Below, one piece after another: positions 32,383 through 40,031 of a stretch of DNA of 64,000 nucleotides. Position numbers and translations under genes: made by a program. The stretch is from Prochlorococcus sp. AG-418-M08. GTDB taxonomy: Bacteria > Cyanobacteriota > Cyanobacteriia > PCC-6307 > Cyanobiaceae. The notes under the pieces are model-generated. The model had not been told where the DNA came from. It saw only the letters and a list, made by a program, of their open reading frames with translations, and did not search any database. The stretch lies in NCBI GenBank assembly GCA_003213955.1, contig QCMG01000004.1, positions 62,001 to 126,000 on the forward strand, read 5' to 3'. The first letter of the stretch is position 1, and each line of letters opens with the position of its first letter.

Positions 32383-32495
32383 TTACAAATTAAATTTATC
32401 TACACAAATGAAAAAGTTGCGTGTATTATAATAAAATAACAAAACACTGCCGAATTATATCGGAGCTTTAAGCAAGTAGATTTAACTTTAATTCA

Positions 32496-33131
32496 ATGCC
32501 CTTTGAAAATAATCAAAGAATTACACGTAGACGTAGTTCAGCTGGACCTACACCTCCTAAAAGACCATTAGGTAATAATTCAGATTTTAATGGGCGCCAA
32601 AATCAAGGCCCTAGACCAACTTTTCTAACTTTAAGAGATCATGGAAAGGTTTTTGTAGCTGATTTGCCTAATTTATCTGATGGACAATTATCTCATATAA
32701 GTAAAGAAGCTAATGAGGTTTTAAATAGTCTCGAGAAAAGGTTAAGCGATCTCGAAAATGAACCAAATTCTACAAATCCTGAAAATGATACTCTCATAAA
32801 AGCCTCTACTAAAAGAGATGTTACGCTTAGATTTATAAAATCAATTGAAGAAGAACAAGATCATAGAAAGAATAATCCTGCCTTAAGAGATGCTGCTTCT
32901 GAATCATTACCAAGAACTTTTCTTGAGGTTGCAAGACATAGATTACCTGGTGCAACTTTTGACTCTCTTTTGAGAGAAGCCTTAGAGGCCTGTGCGGTAG
33001 ATGAGGATCCTAAGAAAAGTGAAGTAATTGATGAGCCTAAAGAAACTGTAAAAATTATGGATATTCCATCTGCAAGCACTAATCCTTCTCTAGTTGTTAG
33101 TATCGATACAGGTAAAAATAGTGAAACCTAA
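32496..33131 (+). CDS. conserved hypothetical protein of picocyanobacteria
   Basis: A 211-residue soluble protein with no family that I recognise. The first 45 residues are basic, Pro- and Asn-rich and probably disordered (RRRSSAGPTPPKRPLG). A helical region (about 60-125) follows, with coiled-coil-like spacing (LSHISKEANEVLNSLEKRLSDLE). After that comes a second conserved-looking segment (RTFLEVARHRLPGATFDSLLREALEACAVDE). The C-terminus is acidic. Its TAA shares one base with the ATG of the next small gene. Confidence 0.7.
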   Translation: MPFENNQRITRRRSSAGPTPPKRPLGNNSDFNGRQNQGPRPTFLTLRDHGKVFVADLPNLSDGQLSHISKEANEVLNSLEKRLSDLENEPNSTNPENDTLIKASTKRDVTLRFIKSIEEEQDHRKNNPALRDAASESLPRTFLEVARHRLPGATFDSLLREALEACAVDEDPKKSEVIDEPKETVKIMDIPSASTNPSLVVSIDTGKNSET

Positions 33132-33286
33132 TGAACTCTACTATTGATAATATAAGAGGTAAAAATAAAATAAATGAAGTCCGAGTCTCTATAAATAAAG
33201 AGAAAATTTTATGTGATCATTGTAAAAGAACCGCTTCAAATGGAATACGATGTATGGGTATATGTGTTGCTGATAATGAATATTAG
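33131..33286 (+). CDS. 51-residue Cys-containing small protein, unknown function
   Basis: An ORF of 51 codons plus stop, whose ATG overlaps the preceding stop by one base (TAATG), which supports coupled translation. The C-terminal half holds four Cys in a CDHCKR...CMGIC arrangement (residues 28, 31, 41, 45), resembling a tiny zinc-ribbon or metal-binding knuckle. The N-terminal half is Lys/Asn-rich. The coupling and the cysteine pattern are the reasons to consider it real. No homologue was recognised by eye. Confidence 0.6.
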   Translation: MNSTIDNIRGKNKINEVRVSINKEKILCDHCKRTASNGIRCMGICVADNEY

Positions 33287-33402
33287 AAAGATTAACTTTT
33301 TAAAAATAATTAATACTTAATTTTGCTTTGTGATAGAGAAAGGTAATAAAATTATTGAAGTATTTAAAATTTAATTAAATAACTAAAAATATAAATAATT
33401 TA

Positions 33403-34188
33403 ATGGAATCGCTTATTATCATCCCAGCAAGGAGTGGATCTACTAGAGTACCTAATAAGAATTTAGCTGTAATTAATGGCAAACCTCTAATTTATTATTC
33501 TATAAAGGCCTCGTTAAAAACAGATGCTTCACAGGTAATAGTTAGTACTGACTCAAACGAAATTGCGGATATATCAAAAAGTTTTGGTGCAGAAGTTCCT
33601 TTTCTTCGCCCTAGATCTTTATCTCATTCAACAAGTTCTTCAATTAGTGTAATAATTCATACTCTTCTAAAATTAATTGAAAATAAAAATCAAATACCAG
33701 AAGTAATTATTTTTAAGCCACCAACTAATCCTTTTTTGAGTGGGAATTCAATTCAAGAAATGCTTAACTTTAAGTTAAGTAATCGTAATATAGATTCTTT
33801 AATGAGTATTCATATTCCAAAAATAAGTGCTTTAAGTTTTCTTTCTTTTTCAAATGAAAGTAAAAAAATAAAAACTCAAATATACGACATTAATGGTGTG
33901 AGATTATATGATATTGAAAGGAGTCAAGATAGGCCAATATCTTATGCAAGTTCACCTGCATGCAAAATAACAGAATCAAGATATTTCTTAGAAAAATATA
34001 TTGATAAAAAAATAGCTCTTGAAAAATGCGCTGGCCCAACTTTTAATTATGAGAATTCAAGTGGATATTTAATAGATAGTTTAGAAGCTCATGATATAGA
34101 TAATATTGCTGATTTTGAGTTAGCTAAATTAATTATAGAAAATGGAAAAAAGCTTATTAATGGTTCAAAGTTTTCTCATTTACATTAA
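33403..34188 (+). CDS. acylneuraminate-type cytidylyltransferase (CMP-sugar synthetase, NeuA-like)
   Basis: 261 residues of the CMP-NeuNAc/CMP-Kdo synthetase superfamily, which couples CTP to the anomeric hydroxyl of 3-deoxy-ulosonic acids. The nucleotide-binding signature IIIPARSGSTRVPNKNL is at residues 5-21. VSTDSNEIADI lies near 48, the KPPTNPFLS segment (QPTSPLR-type) near 103, and the metal-binding tail HDIDNIADFELA near 227-238. All catalytic motifs look intact, so it is probably active. It is the first gene of the accessory island. Its acyl-sugar substrate is unknown, and no NeuB-type synthase is present here. Confidence 0.85.
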   Translation: MESLIIIPARSGSTRVPNKNLAVINGKPLIYYSIKASLKTDASQVIVSTDSNEIADISKSFGAEVPFLRPRSLSHSTSSSISVIIHTLLKLIENKNQIPEVIIFKPPTNPFLSGNSIQEMLNFKLSNRNIDSLMSIHIPKISALSFLSFSNESKKIKTQIYDINGVRLYDIERSQDRPISYASSPACKITESRYFLEKYIDKKIALEKCAGPTFNYENSSGYLIDSLEAHDIDNIADFELAKLIIENGKKLINGSKFSHLH

Positions 34189-34489
34189 TTATGAGAATTG
34201 AATTAATGCAAATTTTTCAAATCAATCTATCTAAGTCCTGGCCATAATTTAAGAACGTTTACTTTTTGAATCATGGATTTTTATAGTTAAGGTTGATTTA
34301 TAATTTTATTCTTATTCAAACACTTTTATCCTAAAAATTATTGTTATTTTCCACGAAATTTTATTTAAATTTATGATCAACCTGATATTTAATATTTAAT
34401 TACAACTAATTTTCAAAAAGTGTTATATGTTTAATTAACATACAAAAATAATAAAAATAATATTTTATGGCTTTAGTTTTATTTTAAAT
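34189..34489. other. A+T-rich spacer inside the island
   Basis: About 300 bp between the cytidylyltransferase and the glycosyltransferase. An 18-codon ORF starts at 34191. No tRNA, repeat or clear hairpin was seen. The rest of the island genes that follow are closely packed, so a promoter for them may lie here. Confidence 0.4.
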
Positions 34490-35854
34490 ATGGATAAATT
34501 ATGCTCAATAATCATAAGAACTAAGAACGAAGAGCAATGGATAAGTAAATGCTTAGAGGCTGTTTTTGGTCAATCTTATAAAAATATCGAAGTAATAATC
34601 GTAGATAATTGTTCTACAGATACAACTATCAAAAGAGCCGAGGAGTTTCCTGTTAAAATTTTAAATATTAAAAAATTTGTCCCGGGTAGAGCCATAAACT
34701 TAGGGATTAATTCCTCAAATGGAGAATATATTTGTTGTTTAAGTGCACATTGCATTCCTACAAACAATCTATGGTTAGAAAATCTCCTTAGACCGTTATC
34801 CGATAAATCAATAGCAGGAACATATGGACGACAAGAGCCTACACCAAACAGTAGTGATATTGATAAACGAGATTTGCTTTTGGTTTTTGGACTAGATAGT
34901 TACATACAATATAAAGATTCTTTTTTTCATAATGCTAATAGTGCTTTTAGAAAAGAAGTATGGGAGAAATATCCATTTTGTGATAATGCAACGAATATTG
35001 AAGATAGAATTTGGGGGGAAGAAGTTATTAAAAATGGATATAAAATTGCATATATTGCCGAATCAAGTGTTTTTCATTGGCACGGAATTCATCATGAATT
35101 AAATCCGGAAAGAGCTAAAAATATAGTTAAAATTTTGGATAAGATTCCAAGACTAAATAGTTATAACAATGAAAAATTTAATATTTTAAGAAAAAATCAT
35201 TGTTGTTATTGTGTAATCCCTATTAAGTCAGTGGATATCAATCTTAAAAATATAAAATTGATTCGTACAACCATAAATTGTTTAAAGAAAAGTAAATTAA
35301 TAAAAAAAATAGTAATTTCTACTGATTATGAAAAAGATTTTTCAATAGTAGAGGATCCAAAAATTGAAATTATTAAAAGACCTCATAATCTTTCAGATAG
35401 AGAATCTTCACTCGAAGATGTCTTAAAATATACTTTAGAAAAGATAGAGTCTACTGGAGAGTTTTGTGATTCAATCTCAGTAGCAGAGATCATCTATCCT
35501 TTTAGAGATATTGAAGTAGTAGATGAGATGATTAAAATAATTTTTGATGAGTCAATTGATACTGTTTTTGCTAGCTGGAAAGAATCAAGAGCAACTTGGT
35601 TCGGAGAAAATGATGAATTAAGAATGCTAGGTGGAAGCTCTTGGACTATTCCATCACAAAAAAGATTTGGACAAACCATTACTTCTTTGATTGGATATTT
35701 CACTGTAACAAAACCAAAAAATGTCAGAAATAAAACTGTTTTTGAAGGAAATATTAAAGCGCATCTTTTAAAAAATAGGAATAACACAATTGTTTGTAGA
35801 AATAACATCGAATATAATGATCTCTGTAATCAACTAAACCAAAAATTAATTTAA
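34490..35854 (+). CDS. family 2 glycosyltransferase fused to a degenerate cytidylyltransferase-like domain
   Basis: 454 residues in two parts. Residues 1 to about 240 are a GT-A family 2 transferase: IIIRTKNEEQWISKCLEAVFGQSYKNIEVIIVDNCSTD, an AHCIPTNNLWLENLL segment in place of a classic DXD line, YGRQEPTP, and the acceptor-side motif NIEDRIWGEEVIKNG followed by FHWHGIHHE. Residues about 250-454 resemble a CMP-acylneuraminate synthetase (YCVIPIKSVDINLKNIKLI; VISTDYEKDF; IIYPFRDIEVVDEMI), but the ARxGSKR nucleotide loop has become IKSVDI. It probably transfers a sugar onto a surface glycan. The second domain may bind substrate without catalysis. Confidence 0.82.
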   Translation: MDKLCSIIIRTKNEEQWISKCLEAVFGQSYKNIEVIIVDNCSTDTTIKRAEEFPVKILNIKKFVPGRAINLGINSSNGEYICCLSAHCIPTNNLWLENLLRPLSDKSIAGTYGRQEPTPNSSDIDKRDLLLVFGLDSYIQYKDSFFHNANSAFRKEVWEKYPFCDNATNIEDRIWGEEVIKNGYKIAYIAESSVFHWHGIHHELNPERAKNIVKILDKIPRLNSYNNEKFNILRKNHCCYCVIPIKSVDINLKNIKLIRTTINCLKKSKLIKKIVISTDYEKDFSIVEDPKIEIIKRPHNLSDRESSLEDVLKYTLEKIESTGEFCDSISVAEIIYPFRDIEVVDEMIKIIFDESIDTVFASWKESRATWFGENDELRMLGGSSWTIPSQKRFGQTITSLIGYFTVTKPKNVRNKTVFEGNIKAHLLKNRNNTIVCRNNIEYNDLCNQLNQKLI

Positions 35855-35870
35855 TAAGGAATTAGATTAA

Positions 35871-36917
35871 ATGAAAATATGTATTTTAGGTTTAGGAAGA
35901 GTTTTTCAACATTATGAAAAAAACTTCATACATGATTTACTTATAAATAATCATAAAATATATGTTTTTGATTCAGAAGTAAAAAAACTTGATTCTCTTA
36001 GGAAAGAATATAATTATTTTAAATTGTCATCTATAGATCAATTAATTAAGGAAAAAATAGATATTGGTATAGTATCAACTCCATCTGGTACTCATTATGA
36101 AATCGCAAAATTACTTTTAGAAAATGGAATTAATGTTTTGACTGAAAAGCCACCAGCTATGAATGAAAAAGAATTAAAAGAATTGATAAATTTAGCTAAT
36201 AATAAATATCTAAAATATGGAGTCATTTTTCAAAATAGACTAAATTCATCAATGCAGATCGCAAAGGAAATTATAAGTAGAGAACTATTAGGTCAAATAA
36301 AAGTTTGCTCAATTAAATTACACTGGTGTAGAGAACAAGAATATTATGACGATGAATGGCACGGTACTTGGAGACAAGATGGCGGTGTTATTAATCAGCA
36401 AGCGATTCATCATATAGATGCTATGCAATGGCTTAACGGCCCATTACTTAGGGTCTCTGCATATTCTGGTAATCTTATAAATAATTTGGAAGCAGAGGAT
36501 ACCATGATCGGATTAGTTAAATTTAAAAATGAATCTTTAGGTACTATCGAAGCAACTACGGCAATTAGACCGAAAGATAAGGAAGCTTCAATTTTTTTAG
36601 CAGGAACTAAAGGGTACCTGAAAGTAGGAGGTATTGCTCTAAACTTAATTGAAGATTTTAGTTTAAATTGTGAAGATAAACTTTTTTTAGAAAGATTAAA
36701 TAATGCTTCTAAAAATGTAGAAACGGGATATGGGACATCTCATAAAAGGGTCATAAAAGACTTTATTAATGCCGTTACAGATAATTATGAACCTTGCATA
36801 ACTGCCACCTCAACAATAAATACTGTAAGGGCTATAAATGCTTTGTATATGAGTTGTGAATCAAAGCAATGGGCTGATGTAGATGAAAACTCAATTTCAT
36901 CTTATCTAGGGAAATAA
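35871..36917 (+). CDS. Gfo/Idh/MocA-family NAD(P)-dependent sugar dehydrogenase
   Basis: 348 residues. The N-terminal Rossmann domain opens ICILGLGRVFQ and contains the family's catalytic EKP motif in VLTEKPPAM (about 92-100). The C-terminal substrate domain has DGGVINQQAIHHIDAMQWL (about 167-185), the pattern seen in nucleotide-sugar and cyclitol dehydrogenases. Members oxidise or reduce sugars, inositols or UDP-sugars; the substrate is not evident. It starts 16 bp after the glycosyltransferase, and its stop overlaps the start of the DAHP-synthase-like gene by one base. Confidence 0.85.
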   Translation: MKICILGLGRVFQHYEKNFIHDLLINNHKIYVFDSEVKKLDSLRKEYNYFKLSSIDQLIKEKIDIGIVSTPSGTHYEIAKLLLENGINVLTEKPPAMNEKELKELINLANNKYLKYGVIFQNRLNSSMQIAKEIISRELLGQIKVCSIKLHWCREQEYYDDEWHGTWRQDGGVINQQAIHHIDAMQWLNGPLLRVSAYSGNLINNLEAEDTMIGLVKFKNESLGTIEATTAIRPKDKEASIFLAGTKGYLKVGGIALNLIEDFSLNCEDKLFLERLNNASKNVETGYGTSHKRVIKDFINAVTDNYEPCITATSTINTVRAINALYMSCESKQWADVDENSISSYLGK

Positions 36918-37804
36918 TGGATAACAGTAATCCTGGAAAAGATATATCTTCAGAGGATATAAAATCAAAATTTCCTTTAAGTGCGAAAAAAAATGATAAT
37001 CATTTTTCTGAATTCTTAATATCTGGAGTAAAATTTGGCCCAGCTAATTGTCCGATATTTGCAGGCCCAAATATGGTTGAATCTGAGGAACTTATTAAAG
37101 ATATTGCTATAAATGTAAAAGAAAGAGGTGCATCATTTCTAAGAGGGGGCGCCTTTAAACCACTTACATTTCCATATCGCTCCGAAAAGTATAACGAAAC
37201 TAGAGAGAAAGGAATTGAATGGATGCAAGCAGCAAGTTATTCTGCTGGGATACCTATAATTACAGAAATAATGGAAGAGAAATATATCCCATTAGTTAGT
37301 GAAGTATCGGACATTATTCAAATAGGAACAAGAAATATGCAAAATTATCCACTTTTAACTGCATGCGCGAGAACTAAAAAGCCAATTATGTTAAAAAGAG
37401 GTTTTGGATGTTCATTAAGAGATTGGCTTGGTGCCGCAGAGTATATTCTGGTTGAAGGTAATGAAAGAGTGATTCTTTGTGAAAGAGGAATTGTTGCACC
37501 TCATACACATAGGTCTTCTTCAAGATTTTTGCTTGATTTGCAAGTTGTTCCAGCAGCACAGGAAATAACTCATTTGCCTATTGTGACAGATCCCTCTCAT
37601 GCCTGTTTTTGGAGGCCTTGGGTACCAAATCTTGCAAAAGCCTGCGTTGCCGTTGGTTCTAATGGTTTAATGATGGAGGTTCATCCAAATCCAAGTGAGG
37701 CAGCAGTTGATCCTTTACAAGCTATTGATTATGAAACCTTTGGAAATCTTGTTGTTCAATTAAAAGCTATTGGAAAAGCTTGTAATATAAAAGTAGGTGA
37801 TTAA
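36917..37804 (+). CDS. DAHP-synthase-like (class I-beta) PEP-dependent aldol synthase, diverged
   Basis: 295 residues of the DAHP/KDO8P synthase fold, which condenses PEP with a sugar aldehyde to a 3-deoxy-ulosonate. Landmarks are FAGPNMVESEEL (48-59), FLRGGAFKPLTFPY (74-87), QIGTRNMQNYPLL, IMLKRGFG, VILCERGI, IVTDPSHACFW and MMEVHPNPSEAAVDP. Two changes stand out. The metal-binding Cys of GPC(S/A)xES is Asn52, as in metal-independent KDO8P synthases. The Arg of KPR(T/S), which contacts the erythrose-4-phosphate phosphate, is Leu83. The other metal-site His, Glu and Asp remain. It may use another acceptor aldehyde. It sits between two dehydrogenase genes in the island. Confidence 0.85.
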   Translation: MDNSNPGKDISSEDIKSKFPLSAKKNDNHFSEFLISGVKFGPANCPIFAGPNMVESEELIKDIAINVKERGASFLRGGAFKPLTFPYRSEKYNETREKGIEWMQAASYSAGIPIITEIMEEKYIPLVSEVSDIIQIGTRNMQNYPLLTACARTKKPIMLKRGFGCSLRDWLGAAEYILVEGNERVILCERGIVAPHTHRSSSRFLLDLQVVPAAQEITHLPIVTDPSHACFWRPWVPNLAKACVAVGSNGLMMEVHPNPSEAAVDPLQAIDYETFGNLVVQLKAIGKACNIKVGD

Positions 37805-37811
37805 ATAAAAG

Positions 37812-38660
37812 ATGTATTCATTAATAATTGGCCTTTCTCCAAGTAAGGGTGCAAGATCTCCAATATTGTGGAATAGAGCTTTCAAAAAATATAATATTAA
37901 TTGTTTAATGAGCCCTTTAGATATTCCATCGATAGAAGATTTAAAAAATAATATTCAAAGATTGAAGGAGGATAATCTTTTTTTGGGTGGAAGTGTTACT
38001 TTCCCTTATAAAGAATTAGTAGCAGAAATATTATTTAAGAATTTAGAAAATGAAGCGACTAAGAAAATAAATTCAGTAAATTCTTTATATCGTAATGAAT
38101 CTGGAGAGTTATGCGCTGGTAATACAGATGGAATGGCCGCACTCAATTGTATTGAAAAAAAATTTTTTATGAACTTTAAGCAACCAACTAAAATTCTGGT
38201 TTTAGGAGGAGGCGGGGTAGGTAAAGCAGTCATATCATTCTTACATGATCAATTTCTAATTGAAAAGAAAAATATTCAGTTATTTAATTCTTCACGAAAA
38301 AAAAATATAAGTTTTGAATCTAAATTTAATAATTGTAAATTTGTAGAATGGGGAGAAAGAAATAAAGTTGTTGATTCTTCTACATTAATTGTTAATTGCA
38401 CTTCGATGGGAGATTATGAAAATATTGATCTTATTCCATTGGATATTCGAGAAATTATAAAAGATAAGTATCCTTTTGGAATTTATGATGTTATTTATAA
38501 TCCTTTGAAAAGTAAACTCATTAAATTTGCAGAAGAAAATAATATAATATACGAAAATGGATTAGAGATGAACCTTCTTCAAGCAGCCATAGCATTTAAA
38601 TTAGCGACTAGAATTTCAGACAGTATTGAGGATATTAGTTTAGTTATGTCTAAAGATTAA
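37812..38660 (+). CDS. shikimate dehydrogenase-like oxidoreductase (AroE/quinate DH family), diverged
   Basis: 282 residues with the two-domain AroE layout. The catalytic Lys and Asp are kept (GGSVTFPYKE; AGNTDGMAAL), as is the SVN segment. The dinucleotide loop is VLGGGGVGKAV (about 135-145), followed later by NCTSMGDY, IYDVIYNPLKS and the C-terminal ENGLEMNLLQAAIAF. The N-terminal SxSPxxH substrate motif reads ARSPILW, so the first Ser and the His are replaced, and the N of NVT is Ser. This suggests a related but different polyol or cyclitol substrate. It is 7 bp behind the DAHP-synthase-like gene. Confidence 0.82.
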   Translation: MYSLIIGLSPSKGARSPILWNRAFKKYNINCLMSPLDIPSIEDLKNNIQRLKEDNLFLGGSVTFPYKELVAEILFKNLENEATKKINSVNSLYRNESGELCAGNTDGMAALNCIEKKFFMNFKQPTKILVLGGGGVGKAVISFLHDQFLIEKKNIQLFNSSRKKNISFESKFNNCKFVEWGERNKVVDSSTLIVNCTSMGDYENIDLIPLDIREIIKDKYPFGIYDVIYNPLKSKLIKFAEENNIIYENGLEMNLLQAAIAFKLATRISDSIEDISLVMSKD

Positions 38661-38709
38661 TTTTAAAATAAATTTCCTAAATCTATATAAAAAAATAATA
38701 AACCAACCA

Positions 38710-39561
38710 ATGAATACTCTTTTTACGTATGCAAATATTTGTCCACTATGCAATCAAGAGAAGATTTCTCTGATTTGTAGTCCCAGAATCGAAAAAGATA
38801 TCTATTTTCAAAAATTAAATATCAGAAATGAAAAAAAAGTTTATTCAGGTTGGTATTTCTGCAAAAGTTGTGAAGGCGCATTTAACAACATTCGTTTAAC
38901 AAATAAAGGCATGTTAAAAATGTATTCTTCTTCAATCACATCAATGGATAATAAAAATGCTTTAGAGAGATTTAAAACTATTTCAGAATTAAATAAAAAC
39001 GAATCAGAGACTTTTCTGAAATCAAATTGGTTTGTATCTAATTCGAGTGTTTTTAATTCAAAAAATTTAAATTTTTTAGATTTTGGCTGTGGTATGGGAA
39101 TTTTTCAATGGTATTTAAAAAATTATTTTTCAAAAACAAAACTTTTTGCATATGGCATTGATCCTTCTAAAGATTATATTGAGTGCTGCAAAAAAAAAAT
39201 TAAGGGAAAATTCATGTGTGGTTCAGATGAAAAATTAAATTTTTTTTCTGATTCCTTTTTTGATTTAATTAGTTCAATAACAGTATTAGAACATTTGTTA
39301 GATCCTTATTTAAACTTGGTTAATTTAAGAAAAAAACTCTCGACTAATGGAGAGCTTTGGATAGAAGTTCCTAGTATAAAGAATTTTGAAATACTTTCAG
39401 CTGATCATGATAATTTTCGATGCCAACATCTTTTTATGCATTCTGAAAATTCAATTGAAAAACTTTTATCAAAAGTAGGTTTCGTTATCAAAGAATTTTC
39501 TCATAAAAAATCAATTAGAGGAAAATTTATGTTGAAACTTATCGCAAAAACTAAAAATTAA
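38710..39561 (+). CDS. SAM-dependent methyltransferase with N-terminal zinc ribbon
   Basis: 283 residues. Two CxxC pairs, CPLCNQ near residue 15 and CKSCEG near residue 52, make a zinc ribbon like that of sugar C-methyltransferases. The class I methyltransferase domain starts near 118 with FLDFGCGMGIFQ, continues with GIDPSKDYIECC, and has the post-I motif FDLISSITVLEHLLDP (about 190). In surface-polysaccharide clusters such enzymes methylate a nucleotide-linked or ulosonate sugar. The substrate here is unknown. It is the last island gene, 49 bp behind the AroE-like gene. Confidence 0.8.
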   Translation: MNTLFTYANICPLCNQEKISLICSPRIEKDIYFQKLNIRNEKKVYSGWYFCKSCEGAFNNIRLTNKGMLKMYSSSITSMDNKNALERFKTISELNKNESETFLKSNWFVSNSSVFNSKNLNFLDFGCGMGIFQWYLKNYFSKTKLFAYGIDPSKDYIECCKKKIKGKFMCGSDEKLNFFSDSFFDLISSITVLEHLLDPYLNLVNLRKKLSTNGELWIEVPSIKNFEILSADHDNFRCQHLFMHSENSIEKLLSKVGFVIKEFSHKKSIRGKFMLKLIAKTKN

Positions 39562-39918
39562 TTTTTTAAATAATAAGATTTATAATCATTAAATTATCAA
39601 ATTATAAAAAATTAAAAGATTTCTTTAAAAAAACTATTAAGTTTCTCTTATCAATATTGATACATTTTTGAATTAAATTCTTAACTAATATTTGAAATCA
39701 AATTTAAAACATTTTTTTGTAAAAGGGAAAATAATCTTTGTTCAGTAGATGACATAATAAAATAAATATAAATATTATAAAATCAAAAAATTTGGTCAAA
39801 TTGCGGACTACTTGCAGACCAAAGATTTTAGTAAATTTTCCCTATCAAATGTATAAGAGGTACACAAAACTAAAGTTTTTAGAAAGGTTTATAGGCAATT
39901 TAGTAACTAATTTGAAAA
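39562..39918. other. A+T-rich stretch at the right edge of the island
   Basis: About 357 bp between the methyltransferase and tRNA-Cys. It is nearly all A and T in its first 200 bases. In-frame codons of the LpxB-like gene run back into it from the right, but this is antisense to the tRNA and not credible coding. I see no integrase, no copy of the tRNA 3' end and no transposon end. Confidence 0.4.
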
Positions 39919-39989
39919 AGGCGGCACCCAGATTCGAACTGGGGATAAAGGATTTGCAATCCTCTGCCTTACCACTTGGCCATGCCGCC
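39919..39989 (-). tRNA. tRNA-Cys (anticodon GCA)
   Basis: A 71-base cloverleaf on the minus strand. Acceptor GGCGGCA pairs perfectly with TGCCGCC and the discriminator is U, as in tRNA-Cys. The anticodon loop TTGCAAA sits on the stem AGGAT/ATCCT, and the T arm is CCCAG TTCGAAT CTGGG. No CCA is encoded. Its 3' end faces the accessory island, the usual orientation when a tRNA serves as an integration site. Confidence 0.96.
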
Positions 39990-40031
39990 GATAGAGACTC
40001 ATTTGAATCATTTAATGATCTTAACAGCAAC

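Noticed and set aside
36917-38660. Complete aminoshikimate (AHBA) pathway
   Set aside because: Only three loosely similar enzyme types are present; the aminotransferase, kinase, aminoDHQ synthase and dehydratase are missing.
39792-40031. Coding extension of the LpxB-like gene through tRNA-Cys
   Set aside because: It is the complement of a tRNA, and the protein homology starts after the GTG at 40032.
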